From Chthonobacter rhizosphaerae (GTDB lineage: Bacteria; Pseudomonadota; Alphaproteobacteria; Rhizobiales; Pleomorphomonadaceae), in the NCBI RefSeq assembly GCF_013839525.1, contig NZ_JACDIS010000013.1:52637-116636 (forward strand): 64,000 bases of DNA. Direction: 5' to 3'. Positions 42,502 to 50,684 of this stretch are shown piece by piece. Every line of letters starts with the position of its first letter. Position 1 is the first letter of the stretch. The notes beneath the pieces were generated by a model. It saw only the letters and a list, made by a program, of their open reading frames with translations, did no database searches and had not been told where the DNA came from. The translations under genes and the position numbers were made by a program.

Positions 42502-42567
42502 CCGGTGGCGCCGGGCGCCCCGGGGGCAACCCGCCCCACGCCGGCCACCGGCCGCAGGCGACAGGAG

Positions 42568-42600
42568 GAAAGCCCGGAGCGATCCGGGCTTTCGGCTTTT
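42568..42600 (+). terminator. Rho-independent terminator after lpd
   Basis: Perfect 10-bp stem GAAAGCCCGG / CCGGGCTTTC (42568-42577 with 42584-42593) followed by GGCTTTT. It ends the mdh-lpd cluster; the A-rich left side could also serve the opposing small gene. Confidence 0.85.
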
Positions 42601-42611
42601 CGCCGCTCGCC

Positions 42612-42839
42612 TTACTGGCGGGCGGTCTCGGCCGTGGCGTCGGCGGCCGGAGCGATCGTCGTCGCGGGCGTCGCCGCGGTGGCGGTCGGCGGCACCAGCG
42701 GCTTCTGCAGGGTGGCGACCTGCACCGACTCGGCCGGCACGGTGGACGCCATCGTCATCTGGGACTTCATGCACTCGGCCGCGGCAAGCCCGGTGGACAG
42801 GGCCAGCACGGCGCCTGTGGTCACGAACAGCTTCGTCAT
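42612..42839 (-). CDS. Small secreted Ala/Thr/Pro-rich protein
   Basis: 75 residues. Signal peptide MTKLFVTTGAVLALSTGLAAA with cleavage near 21, then a mature part of about 54 residues rich in Thr, Ala and Pro (PLVPPTATAATPATT). One Cys in the mature N-terminus (AECMKS). The gene has GAGGAGATCG-type ribosome binding sequence upstream of ATG 42839. No family recognised; probably periplasmic. Confidence 0.65.
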   Translation of the reverse strand: MTKLFVTTGAVLALSTGLAAAECMKSQMTMASTVPAESVQVATLQKPLVPPTATAATPATTIAPAADATAETARQ

Positions 42840-42939
42840 CGAACGATCTCCTCGTTTGCCTCTTGGGCGCTCCCCCGCCCGGCACGGAGGCTAGCAGCGG
42901 TCGGGCCGATCGTCGAACACAGGTTTTCGTGATCGCCCC

Positions 42940-43869
42940 TCAGGCCCGCCGCTCCAGGAGGGTGAAGAGGCCGATCCCGCCGAGGACGAGGGCGGTGCCG
43001 GCTTGGTCGACCGGCGTCACCGTCTCGCCCAGGATGGCGACCGCGAGCGCGAGGGTCGCGACGGGGCTCAAGGTGCTGATCACCGCGTTCGCCTGCGCCG
43101 AGATCCGCGACAGCGAGGCGCTGAGAAGATAGGCGGGAAGCACCGTGCCGCCGACCGCGAGGCCGAGCGCGATCCAGAGGCTCGGGCCGGAGACCATCAG
43201 GGCCTCCACCGGGCGGGTCGCGGCGAACTGGACGAGAAGGCCGGCACTCGCCGCCGTCATGGCGACGGAGGTGAAGAGCGGCGCGCCCATGCGGCGGATC
43301 AGCGGCTTGGCGAGAAGCTGGTAGAGCGCGAAGGCGATGGCCGAGACCAGCACCCAGGCCGTCCCGACCGCGATCGCCGACCCGGCGGCCGCGTAGTCCT
43401 TCACGAAGATGAGCGCGAGGCCGACGTAGCTCACCCCGAAGGCGACGAGCGCGATCGGTCGGACCGGCTGGCCGAAGACGGCCGCGCCGAAAAGGACCAC
43501 GAACAGCGGATAGGTGAAGAGGATCAGCCGCTCGAACTGGGGCGACAGGGTCTCCAGGCCGACGAAGTCGGTGTAGCTCGCAAGCCAGTAGCCGAGCATG
43601 CCGACCGCGGCCGCCGCCCCGAGATCGGCCATGGAGGGGCGCGACCCGCCGGACCGGGCGGCGACCCAGAGGCCGACCGCCAGGAAGACCGGCACGGAGA
43701 AGAGCATCCGCAGCGCAAGGAGCGTGATCGCGTCGAGCCCTTCCGCATAGCCGAGCTTGATGAAGATGCCCTTGGTGGAGAAGAGCATCGCGCTCGACGA
43801 CGCGAGGGCGAAGCCGAGGAGGGACACGGCGGGACGCCGCGGTTCGGAGGAGGCGGACGAGAGCGTCAT
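42940..43869 (-). CDS. EamA/DMT superfamily transporter
   Basis: 309 residues with ten helices in two EamA repeats (about 15-145 and 160-300). N-terminal FALASSSAMLFSTKGIFIKLGYAEGLDAITLLALRM-like segment (about 18-52) and GETVTPVDQAGTALVLGGIGLF at the end are typical. Substrate unknown; family members export metabolites or amino acids. ATG 43869 begins MTLSSASSEPRR; the longer frame overlaps xerC antisense sense coding and was discarded. It is about 120 bp downstream of xerC on the same strand. Confidence 0.9.
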   Translation of the reverse strand: MTLSSASSEPRRPAVSLLGFALASSSAMLFSTKGIFIKLGYAEGLDAITLLALRMLFSVPVFLAVGLWVAARSGGSRPSMADLGAAAAVGMLGYWLASYTDFVGLETLSPQFERLILFTYPLFVVLFGAAVFGQPVRPIALVAFGVSYVGLALIFVKDYAAAGSAIAVGTAWVLVSAIAFALYQLLAKPLIRRMGAPLFTSVAMTAASAGLLVQFAATRPVEALMVSGPSLWIALGLAVGGTVLPAYLLSASLSRISAQANAVISTLSPVATLALAVAILGETVTPVDQAGTALVLGGIGLFTLLERRA

Positions 43870-43993
43870 GCTGGCCTTATCGGCCGGAGGGGGTCGCGCG
43901 GCGGGGCGGGCATGGCCGGCGGTTCGGGCGGTCGTGGGTAGCATGCGCCCGCCGGTCGCCGCAACGGGCGGCGCGGCGGCGCGACTCGCGTGT

Positions 43994-44941
43994 TCATCCG
44001 GCGCGCGGGTGCGCCTTTTCCCAGGCGGCCACGAGGCGGGACTGGTCGACCGCCGTATACATCTGGGTGGTGCCGAGATTGGCGTGGCCGAGGAGATCCT
44101 GGATCGTCCTGAGGTCGCCGCCGGCGCCGAGCAGATGGGTGGCGAACGAGTGCCTGAGGGCATGCGGGGTGGCCGTCTCCGGCAGGCCGAGGGCGCCGCG
44201 CAGGCGCTGCATGGACAGCTGCACGAGCCGGGGCCGCAAGGGCCCGCCCTTGGCGCCGCGGAAGAGCGGCTCGTCCGGCCCGGGCCGGAAGGGCGAAAGC
44301 GCCAGGTAGGTGGCGATCATGGCCCTCACCGGCGCCAGCATCGGCACCATCCGGGTCTTGCCGCCCTTGCCGACCACCCGCATCGGACCGCCCTCCAGGG
44401 GCGGCAGGTCGGCCGGGGTGAGCGAGAGCGCCTCGGAGACGCGCAGGCCCGCCCCGTAGAGGAGGCCGAGCACGGCCGCGTCGCGGGCCGCGATCCAGGG
44501 CTCCTCGGCCAGCTGGCGGTCCGGATCGACCACCGCGAGGGCGTCCTCGATCCCGAGCGGCTTCGGCAGGCGGCGGGGCGTCTTCGGCGTCCTCACCGCC
44601 GAGACGGCAGCGCTGGAGGCCTGCCCGTTCCGCTCCATGTGGCGGATCAGCGACCGCACGCCCGCGAGCCCGCGCGCCAGGGTGGCGGTTGAGACGCCGT
44701 CGCGCCGGCGGGCGGCCAGGAACGCCCGGAAGTCCGCAGGTCTGAGGCCGTTCAGGTCGGCGATCGTGGGTGGCCCGCCCAGATGGCGGGTGAGGAAGCG
44801 GACGAACTGCTCCACGTCCCGGCCATAGGCTTCCACGGTCTTCGGCGACATGCGCCGGATCTGGCCGAGCGCGGCGGTCCAGCCCGCGACGGCGGCGGCC
44901 AGGTCCGGCGCCATGATGAGGAGGAGAGTGTCGTCGGTCAC
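43994..44941 (-). CDS. xerC: Tyrosine recombinase XerC
   Basis: 315 residues. N-terminal SAM-like core-binding domain (15-105; TVEAYGRDVEQFVRFL) and catalytic domain (120-310). Catalytic residues: Arg in GAGLRVSEALSL, Lys in VGKGGKTRMVPM, His-x-x-Arg in HALRHSFATHLL, His in LLGHANLGTTQMYT and nucleophile Tyr in that last motif. It resolves chromosome dimers with XerD at dif. GTG 44941 with AGGGA is taken as start; ATG 44914 is the alternative. No integron or phage genes are adjacent, so a housekeeping role is likely. Confidence 0.92.
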   Translation of the reverse strand: MTDDTLLLIMAPDLAAAVAGWTAALGQIRRMSPKTVEAYGRDVEQFVRFLTRHLGGPPTIADLNGLRPADFRAFLAARRRDGVSTATLARGLAGVRSLIRHMERNGQASSAAVSAVRTPKTPRRLPKPLGIEDALAVVDPDRQLAEEPWIAARDAAVLGLLYGAGLRVSEALSLTPADLPPLEGGPMRVVGKGGKTRMVPMLAPVRAMIATYLALSPFRPGPDEPLFRGAKGGPLRPRLVQLSMQRLRGALGLPETATPHALRHSFATHLLGAGGDLRTIQDLLGHANLGTTQMYTAVDQSRLVAAWEKAHPRAG

Positions 44942-45110
44942 GGGATCCCTGCCAGGCTCGAGCCCTGTACCGAGGGTCGCCCGGAATGCTGAACGATGGC
45001 TGAACGGCGGTCTCAGGGCCGGTTCAGGGCCGGCCCGCTACAACCGGTGTCATGAAGCCGCGAGGGGCGTTCCGCCCGCGACGGCAGCCTGACGATCGAG
45101 GATGCATGCC

Positions 45111-45479
45111 ATGATCAACTCGTTCCGCCTCCGCCTGATCGCCGGCGCCCTTGCGGGCGCGGTGCTCGCAACGGCGATCCCGTCCCCCGCGTCGGCCGGC
45201 GAGGCGTCGCTCGTCATCACCGTGGACCACCGCAACTGGCAGGACCGCGGCTGGGACGACCGGCGCTGGGACGATCGGGACTGGAGAGACCGGGACTGGC
45301 GCGACGACCGCCCCCGTTGGGACCGGCCGCACCGGGACCGCCGCTGGAAGCGGCACCGCGACCGGTTCGTGGAGATCTGCGAGCCGGTCTGGAAGGTGCG
45401 GAAGTCCTACGACCGCTACGGCCGGGTGGACAAGGTCGTCCGCGTGCGGGTCGACGAATGCCGGCTCGTCCGGCGCTGA
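45111..45479 (+). CDS. Secreted Trp/Asp/Arg-repeat protein
   Basis: 122 residues. Signal peptide of about 30 residues ending ASA. The centre (about 43-75) is a run of W-D-D-R and D-W-R-D units, then a basic stretch DRPHRDRRWKRHRD, and a C-terminal conserved-looking part EICEPVWKVRKSYDRYGRV with two cysteines. GAGG lies nine bases before ATG 45111, so I preferred it to ATG 45102. Similar tryptophan/arginine-rich periplasmic proteins are frequent in Rhizobiales; function unknown. Confidence 0.7.
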   Translation: MINSFRLRLIAGALAGAVLATAIPSPASAGEASLVITVDHRNWQDRGWDDRRWDDRDWRDRDWRDDRPRWDRPHRDRRWKRHRDRFVEICEPVWKVRKSYDRYGRVDKVVRVRVDECRLVRR

Positions 45480-45534
45480 CGGATCCAGCCCCCGTCGGCC
45501 GATCGGCTCGCCCGCCGCGCCGATCCGTCCGGAC

Positions 45535-45574
45535 GAGAACGGCCCCGCCGTCAAGGGACGGTGGGGCCGTTCTC
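45535..45574. terminator. Bidirectional terminator, WDR-repeat gene / bfr
   Basis: An 18-bp stem with one G-T pair: GAGAACGGCCCCGCCGTC (45535-45552), loop AAGG, and its complement at 45557-45574. It separates convergent genes. Confidence 0.75.
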
Positions 45575-45583
45575 ACTGGACGC

Positions 45584-46069
45584 TCACTCGGACTCGTTCG
45601 CGTTCTCGGCGTTGAGGAGGCCGTAGCGCTCTTCGCCCAGCTTGTCGAGAAGAGCGATCTGCGTTTCCAGGAAGTCGATGTGGCCCTCCTCGTCCTTCAG
45701 GAGCTCCTCGAAGATGTTCATGGAGACGTAGTCGCCTTCGCTGTGGCACACGTCGCGGGAGATCTTGTAGGACGTCCGGGCGTCGTACTCGCCGGCGAGA
45801 TCGGCTTCGAGCACCTCCCGGAGGGTCTGGCCGATGCGCAGCGGCGCCAGGGTCTGCAGATTCGGGTGGCCTTCCAGGAAGATGATGCGCGCCACCAGCC
45901 GGTCGGCGTGGTGCATCTCCTCGATCGACTCCGCGCGCTCCTTCTTGGCGAGCTTGGCGTAGCCCCAATCCTCCAGAAGACGATAATGCAGCCAATACTG
46001 GTTGACCGCGCCCAGCTCCAGAAACAATGCTTCGTTCAGTCGCTCGAGGACCTTGGCACTGCCCTTCAT
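45584..46069 (-). CDS. bfr: Bacterioferritin
   Basis: 161 residues, the family length. Ferroxidase residues appear in [18 protein letters not shown] (Glu18, Tyr25), [21 protein letters not shown] (Glu51, His54, and heme-ligand Met52) and [12 protein letters not shown] (Glu127, His130). It stores iron as a 24-mer with bound heme. bfd lies just upstream on the same strand, 109 bp away, so release and storage genes are paired. Confidence 0.96.
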   Translation of the reverse strand: MKGSAKVLERLNEALFLELGAVNQYWLHYRLLEDWGYAKLAKKERAESIEEMHHADRLVARIIFLEGHPNLQTLAPLRIGQTLREVLEADLAGEYDARTSYKISRDVCHSEGDYVSMNIFEELLKDEEGHIDFLETQIALLDKLGEERYGLLNAENANESE

Positions 46070-46178
46070 CTAGCTCTCCCGGCAAGATCGCTTGTAGATG
46101 GCCGGGAGCCTAAACAGTGTGTCGGGCAGGCGCAACCGGCAAACCGCCCGACGGTCCGCGCCAAAGTCGAAAGAAGCG

Positions 46179-46472
46179 TCAGGCGCTCCGCCGAAGCTTG
46201 ATCACGGTTGCGGTGGCCGGGACGCCGGGCGCTTCGGCCGGTTCGCGCGAGGGCGACCGCGCCGGCAGGTCGCCGGCTGTCCGGCGGCTCGCCACGCGGT
46301 CCTCGATCACGCGGACCGCGTTCGGAAAGCAGCCGCAGCATCGGCCGCGCTTGCCGAGCGTCATGTAGACGAGGCCGGGGGTGATCACCCGCCAGGGGTC
46401 GGCGTCGAAAAGCTCGTCCACCACGCTGTGGATGTCCGCGAGCGTGATGACGTTGCAGTGGCAGACAATCAT
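46179..46472 (-). CDS. bfd: Bacterioferritin-associated ferredoxin
   Basis: 97 residues. [2Fe-2S] ligands: Cys-x-Cys at 4-6 (IVCHCNVIT) and the cluster RCCGCFPNA near 43-48. Bfd reduces heme in Bfr to release stored iron. It is about 30 residues longer than E. coli Bfd owing to a Pro/Arg-rich tail (about 65-97). An ATG at 46472 opens directly with the conserved MIVCHCN. Confidence 0.93.
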   Translation of the reverse strand: MIVCHCNVITLADIHSVVDELFDADPWRVITPGLVYMTLGKRGRCCGCFPNAVRVIEDRVASRRTAGDLPARSPSREPAEAPGVPATATVIKLRRSA

Positions 46473-46672
46473 GCGGCGCCTCCGTCGCGCGTGGGCGACC
46501 GGGTGCAGCTGTCGAAAGGCGTCATGCTCAAGTCCTCAGTCCGAAGGTCAAGGCTCCGGGGAAGATTTGAACTTGAGTATGGTCCGCCACTTTTCGGGCG
46601 TCAAGCGGCCCGGGAGGATCCGGGCACCGGATCGGGATTGGTGCGGATCCGCCGGGCTCGGGTCTGGTGCGG

Positions 46673-46834
46673 TCAGTAGAAGCTCGTCCGACGGCGGAAC
46701 AGGCCGCCGTCGATCTCCCGCTGGCGGCGCTCCAGGTCCAGTCGGTCGATCGCTTCGTCGAGATAGGCCCGTTCCGGGTCGAAGGTCACGAAGCGGGTCC
46801 AGGCGCGCTGCGCCTTTTTGACGGGTCCAAACAT
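46673..46834 (-). CDS. DUF3563-like small protein
   Basis: 53 residues: FDPERAYLDEAIDRLDLERRQREID and the short start MFGPVKKAQRAW fit the DUF3563 family of very small cytosolic proteins. The function is unknown. ATG 46834 follows GAAAGG. A perfect CtrA-type site is located about 120 bp upstream, raising the possibility of cell-cycle control. Confidence 0.8.
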   Translation of the reverse strand: MFGPVKKAQRAWTRFVTFDPERAYLDEAIDRLDLERRQREIDGGLFRRRTSFY

Positions 46835-46953
46835 GGCTTTTGCCTTTCTGCACGGTGATGTCGTCAAGATAAGCCGACGAGGCGCCCCCGTGCAGACCGT
46901 TTTGCTGCATCGCAGCAATGCGCGTAATACATACCATCCAGCAGATCCGGACC

Positions 46954-46968
46954 TTAACACCACTTTAA
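46954..46968 (-). promoter_or_regulatory. Perfect CtrA consensus site TTAA-N7-TTAA
   Basis: TTAA at 46954-46957 and at 46965-46968 with seven bases between, in a region upstream of the DUF3563 gene and downstream of the GGDEF/EAL gene. The palindromic consensus is strand-neutral; I assign it to the minus-strand gene by position. Confidence 0.5.
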
Positions 46969-47032
46969 CGCATACCTGGGTGGTGGCCACGACCTCGCGC
47001 GCCGTGCGCCGGATGCTGACGGCGGCGGTGCG

Positions 47033-49270
47033 TCACGCGCTGCGCGCCGACCGGCTCTCGGCAGGCGAGCGGCGCGGACCTTCGACTGAGAGCTCGGCCG
47101 CCGGAGACGGCTGGCCGACGTGGTCGCCTTCCGCCAGATCGCAGCCCGTCGTCGCGGCGACCGCCGCTAGGTCGCCCTCGTCGATGCCGCAGGCGACCAC
47201 CTGGAGACCGAGGCGGTGCGCCAGGTCCACAAGGGTGGTCAGCACCATGGCCGACCGGACCCCGCGCGCGCCGGCGACGAGGCCCGCATCGAGCTTCAGG
47301 ATGTCCACCGGACACGACACCAGGCGCTCCAGGCCCCGCGGGCTGGCGCCGAACCCGGCGATCGCGACCCGCGCGCCGAGGGCCCTGATCCTCTGGAGCG
47401 TGGCCTCGATCGCGGGATCCTCCTCGGCGCGCACATGGGCGTCGTCCACGTCGATGACCAGCCGGTCCGGCGTGACGCCGGCGGCCGCGCAGGCGGCTAC
47501 CAAGCGCTCCTCCAGAGTGCCGTGCCCGAGGTCCGCCCGGGACACGGCGAGGCTCACGCGGGCGGGTCCGCCGCCGGCCCGGTCCCAGGCGGCGAGGTCG
47601 GCCGTGACGGATGAGAGCAGGTGATCCGTGACGCGGATCGCGTTCCGGCAGTCCTTCAGGCCGTCGACGAGGTCGGCGACGCGCTCGCTGCCCTCCGGGG
47701 CGAGGATCCGGGCCTCCGCCGAAAGGCCGGCGATGCGACCGTCCGGGAGAGCCGCGACCGGCCTGTACCAGGTGACGACGCGCTGGTCGGACAGGGCTTC
47801 GTCCAGCCGGCGCACCTCGGTCATGCGCCGGGCGATGCGGGTGCGCAGGTCCGGTCGATAACCCACGTAGCCGCCCCGGACGCTTTCCTTCGCGTGGTAG
47901 AGGGCGAAATCCGCGTTCTGCCGCAGCGCCTCGATGGAAGAGCCGGGACCGGCGACCGCGCCGCCGATCGACACCTGGGCGCGAAGGCTGTGGCCGGCGA
48001 ACTCCAGCGCCGGGCTCATGGCGGCGAGGATGCGCGCGGCCAGGTGGTGAAGATCCGGATCGCTCGCCCGTCCGGGCACCAGGACCGCGAACTCGTCGCC
48101 GCCGAGCCGCGCCGGAACGCCGGCGTCGCCGACCGCCAGGGCGAGGCGGGCCGCCACCGTGCCGATCAGCGCGTCGCCCGCCGCGTGGCCGAGGCTGTCG
48201 TTCACCGCCTTCAGGTGATCCACGTCCATCATCAGGAGACCGGCGCCCTCGCCACCGGTCAGGTCCTTGAGCAGGCTCTCGAACCGGAACCGGTTGGCAA
48301 GGCCGGTCAGCGTGTCCTGGTTGGCGGCCGCCCAGAGGCGGGCCTCGGCCAGATGGCGCTCGGTGATGTCCTGGAAGGTGCCGAACAGTCTCACGGGACC
48401 GTCCTCGCCCCATTCCGCCTCGCCCACGAGCCGCACCCATTTGCGGGTGCCCGCGCGGGTGTGGATCTCGAACTCCTCGTCGAAGGTGGTGCCGTGCCGG
48501 ATGGCCGTCCGAAGCCGGTCGACGAGCCGCTCCCGATGGCCGCGATCGTAGAAGCTGCAGGCAAGCTCGAGGTCGACCGGGATGCCGACCGGCATGTCGC
48601 AAATCCGGTAGATCTCGTCCGACCAGGTCAGGAGATCCGCGGCGGGGTCGTATTCCCAGCCGCCGAGGCGCGCCAGGGTCTCGGTCTGGCGGAACTGCCG
48701 CTCCCGCCGCTCCAGATCGCGGCTCTGAGCCGCGAACCGGGCCTGCTGGACCGAGGCTTCGGCGGCGAGCCGGGCGGCGTCCTTGGCGAGGCGGTGCCCT
48801 TCCAGAAGCCCGACCGCGACGGCGCCGTAGGCCTCCAGACGGCCGAGATCGGCGGGGCCGAGCCGGCGAGGCCGGTGGTCGAGGATGCAGAGGGTGCCGA
48901 TCGGGACGCCGCCGCCGGCGTTCAGCGGAATGCCGGCGTAGAACCGGAAATCGTCCGCGCCGGCGGTCGCCGCGAGCGCGCGAAACCGCGGGTCGGCGCG
49001 GACGTCCTCCACCACGACCGGCGCATGTCCGGTCAGGGTGCGGGAGCAGAAGGCGTGTTCGCGCGACAGGAACGGCAGCGCGATCCCGCACCGGGCCGCC
49101 AGTCGGAGCCGATCTCCCTCGGCGAGGCTGACGAACGCGACCGGCACCCGGAAGGCCGCGCGGACAACCCGGACCAAAGCGTCGAGCGACGCCGACGGCG
49201 GACCGTCCAGGAGCCCGGTCGCCCTTGCGCCCGCAAGGCGCTGCTCCTCCTCAGGCGGCGTCAGCCCCAT
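47033..49270 (-). CDS. GAF-PAS-GGDEF-EAL signalling protein with degenerate EAL domain
   Basis: 745 residues, no membrane segments. GAF domain (about 10-160), PAS/PAC (about 195-305, ending GTFQDITERHLAEA), GGDEF (about 310-475) with intact GGDEF in ARLGGDEFAVLV but no RxxD inhibitory site, and EAL-like (485-735). In the EAL part the EAL motif reads SAEARIL, the metal-binding DDFGTG motif reads AGFGASP, although KLD remains. It is expected to make cyclic di-GMP but not to degrade it. Stand-alone gene; 240 bp divergent from the DUF892 gene. Confidence 0.9.
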   Translation of the reverse strand: MGLTPPEEEQRLAGARATGLLDGPPSASLDALVRVVRAAFRVPVAFVSLAEGDRLRLAARCGIALPFLSREHAFCSRTLTGHAPVVVEDVRADPRFRALAATAGADDFRFYAGIPLNAGGGVPIGTLCILDHRPRRLGPADLGRLEAYGAVAVGLLEGHRLAKDAARLAAEASVQQARFAAQSRDLERRERQFRQTETLARLGGWEYDPAADLLTWSDEIYRICDMPVGIPVDLELACSFYDRGHRERLVDRLRTAIRHGTTFDEEFEIHTRAGTRKWVRLVGEAEWGEDGPVRLFGTFQDITERHLAEARLWAAANQDTLTGLANRFRFESLLKDLTGGEGAGLLMMDVDHLKAVNDSLGHAAGDALIGTVAARLALAVGDAGVPARLGGDEFAVLVPGRASDPDLHHLAARILAAMSPALEFAGHSLRAQVSIGGAVAGPGSSIEALRQNADFALYHAKESVRGGYVGYRPDLRTRIARRMTEVRRLDEALSDQRVVTWYRPVAALPDGRIAGLSAEARILAPEGSERVADLVDGLKDCRNAIRVTDHLLSSVTADLAAWDRAGGGPARVSLAVSRADLGHGTLEERLVAACAAAGVTPDRLVIDVDDAHVRAEEDPAIEATLQRIRALGARVAIAGFGASPRGLERLVSCPVDILKLDAGLVAGARGVRSAMVLTTLVDLAHRLGLQVVACGIDEGDLAAVAATTGCDLAEGDHVGQPSPAAELSVEGPRRSPAESRSARSA

Positions 49271-49455
49271 GAAACCAGTCTCCGCCGCGCCGCCGGATCG
49301 GCGACGCCGAGGAAGACGGAAGCGCGCCCGGCTAAAAATATGATGAATACAGAACTTAGGGTTTTACCGCCCTCACCGGCTCGCCTCTCGCAATCGGGCC
49401 CTCGGTCTGGCGCGCCGGCGCGCGGGGAGCCCGGAGCGCCGCAGAAGATCCCTGT

Positions 49456-49480
49456 GGAACGATCCGAGGAAGCTGCGGTT
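49456..49480 (+). promoter_or_regulatory. Candidate EcfG general-stress promoter of DUF892 gene
   Basis: GGAAC at 49456-49460 and GGTT at 49477-49480 are 16 bases apart, matching the alphaproteobacterial EcfG consensus GGAAC-N16/17-CGTT at all but one position. It lies 30 bp upstream of the gene, whose family is often in the general stress regulon. Confidence 0.45.
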
Positions 49481-49509
49481 GACTCGGGGCTTTCGCAAGG
49501 AGGATCACC

Positions 49510-50049
49510 ATGGCAGCCAAGACCAAGACTTTGGAAGACGCCTTCTATGAAACCCTGAAGGATGTCTACTACGCGGAGAAGAATTCGGTCCGCAATCTGA
49601 AGAAGTCCGCCAAGTCCGCCCAGTCGGAAGACCTGAAGGCGGCGTTCCAGACCCACGCCGACGAGAGCCAGGGCCAGGTGGAGCGGCTGGAGCGGGTGTT
49701 CGAGATCATCGGCAAGGCGTCCCGGTCCAAGACCTGCGAAGCCATGCAGGGCCTGACGGCGGAGATGCAGGAGGACCTGGAAGACTTCGAAGGGTCTCCG
49801 GCCGCCGACGCCGTGCTCATCGGCGCCGCGCAGGCGATCGAACACTATGAGATCGCCCGCTACGGCACCCTGAAGACCTGGGCCGCCCAGCTCGGAATGG
49901 ACGACGCCGCCAGACTGCTGGACGAGACGCTCCAGGAGGAGAAGAAGACCGACGAGTTGCTGACCCAGATCGCCGGCAAGATCAACGCTCTCGGCGAGGG
50001 CGGCGGCGAAGAGGGCAAGCGCGCGTCCGGCGGCTCCCGCGGGAAGTGA
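49510..50049 (+). CDS. YciF-type ferritin-like protein (DUF892)
   Basis: 179 residues. A four-helix ferritin-like bundle: LEDAFYETLKDVYYAEKNSVRNLKK, THADESQGQVERLERVFE, GAAQAIEHYEIARYGTLKTWA and LDETLQEEKKTDELLTQIA supply the di-metal Glu/His residues. The C-terminal tail is Gly/Lys/Arg-rich (EEGKRASGGSRGK). Family members are general stress proteins of uncertain activity. AAGGAGG-type ribosome binding site. Terminator follows. Confidence 0.92.
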   Translation: MAAKTKTLEDAFYETLKDVYYAEKNSVRNLKKSAKSAQSEDLKAAFQTHADESQGQVERLERVFEIIGKASRSKTCEAMQGLTAEMQEDLEDFEGSPAADAVLIGAAQAIEHYEIARYGTLKTWAAQLGMDDAARLLDETLQEEKKTDELLTQIAGKINALGEGGGEEGKRASGGSRGK

Positions 50050-50082
50050 CCGGCCCGGCCGGTCTCGATCGACACGGAAGAA

Positions 50083-50115
50083 CGGCCGTCGCCCTTGGGG
50101 CGGCGGCCGCTTTTC
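50083..50115 (+). terminator. Rho-independent terminator after the DUF892 gene
   Basis: A 12-bp stem (50083-50094 with 50098-50109, one G-T pair) and three-base loop followed by CTTTTCTT. Confidence 0.85.
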
Positions 50116-50150
50116 TTGCAGGTCCAGGCGCCGGGCGGCGCGCCGGATGG

Positions 50151-50360
50151 TCAAGTGGCGGTGGCGGTCCGGATCGGGTCGCGGACGCCGCAGCGCCATT
50201 TGGTCATGCGCCATTTCGGGTGGCTTTCCAGCCAGTCTCGGGCGGCCTGCTGGCCGAGGAGCGCGCAGGCCATCATGGGGCCATCGAACGGCTGGGTCTC
50301 GACGCGGCAGTCGGCGGGGGCGGTCAGAAGACAGAAAGTAAAGGCGATTTCGACGAACAT
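50151..50360 (-). CDS. Small exported-type protein with four cysteines
   Basis: 69 residues. A short hydrophobic start MFVEIAFTFCLLTAPAD without a basic region, then a conserved-looking part PFDGPMMACALLGQQAARDWLESHPKWR and KWRCG. Cysteines at about 10, 18, 32 and 57. Uncharacterised homologues of this pattern are frequent in Rhizobiales (family knowledge from general appearance only). ATG 50360 follows AGGTGATCCC. A CRP-type site lies about 95 bp upstream. Longer frames upstream lack conservation. Confidence 0.7.
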   Translation of the reverse strand: MFVEIAFTFCLLTAPADCRVETQPFDGPMMACALLGQQAARDWLESHPKWRMTKWRCGVRDPIRTATAT

Positions 50361-50446
50361 GGGATCACCTCGCGGGGGCCGGCGGGGTGGGGATGGAGTG
50401 TGCCGCCGGCGATGGATCCACTGTCGCCGCGCGCGGGCGGAGCGGC

Positions 50447-50462
50447 TGTGACGGCGGTCACG
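50447..50462. promoter_or_regulatory. CRP-type site 1 (TGTGA-CGGCGG-TCACG)
   Basis: A near-perfect CRP palindrome, one base from TGTGA-N6-TCACA. Its centre is about 94 bp upstream of the minus-strand 69-residue protein gene (start 50360). Confidence 0.65.
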
Positions 50463-50507
50463 ATCGACCGGCCGAACGGCAGGGGACGGCGGTTCGGGCG
50501 GGGCGAT

Positions 50508-50523
50508 CGTGACGGCGGTCACG
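50508..50523. promoter_or_regulatory. CRP-type site 2 (CGTGA-CGGCGG-TCACG)
   Basis: Same core as site 1, 61 bp away, with the same flanking GATCG. Equidistant from the two divergent genes. Confidence 0.6.
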
Positions 50524-50567
50524 ATCGGGGACGCGACCGGACGAACCGCAGCGGACCGCAATTCCCA

Positions 50568-50583
50568 TGTGACGACGCTCACA
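50568..50583. promoter_or_regulatory. CRP-type site 3 (TGTGA-CGACGC-TCACA)
   Basis: A perfect consensus in both half-sites. Its centre is about 110 bp upstream of the small repeat protein gene at 50685. Confidence 0.7.
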
Positions 50584-50684
50584 GAACCCGGGGCCGATCG
50601 CAGGCAGTGTTGACCCATCGCCGGACGAACCAAGACATCGGCGACGCGGACCAACCCTCAACACTGACCTGACGGAGACTTATC

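Larger units (their letters stand above)
50361..50684. other. 324-bp divergent regulatory region with three CRP-type sites
   Basis: No gene. It separates two divergent small genes and contains three near-identical palindromes at 50447, 50508 and 50568, about 61 bp apart, described separately. No sigma-70 pair was obvious. Confidence 0.7.

Noticed and set aside
43994..44941. Integrase of a mobile island
   Set aside because: All XerC hallmarks, housekeeping length, no tRNA, att-like repeats or phage genes around it.
50151..50654. 167-codon version of the 69-residue protein
   Set aside because: The extra N-terminus would translate the three CRP-type palindromes; the strong ribosome binding site is at ATG 50360.
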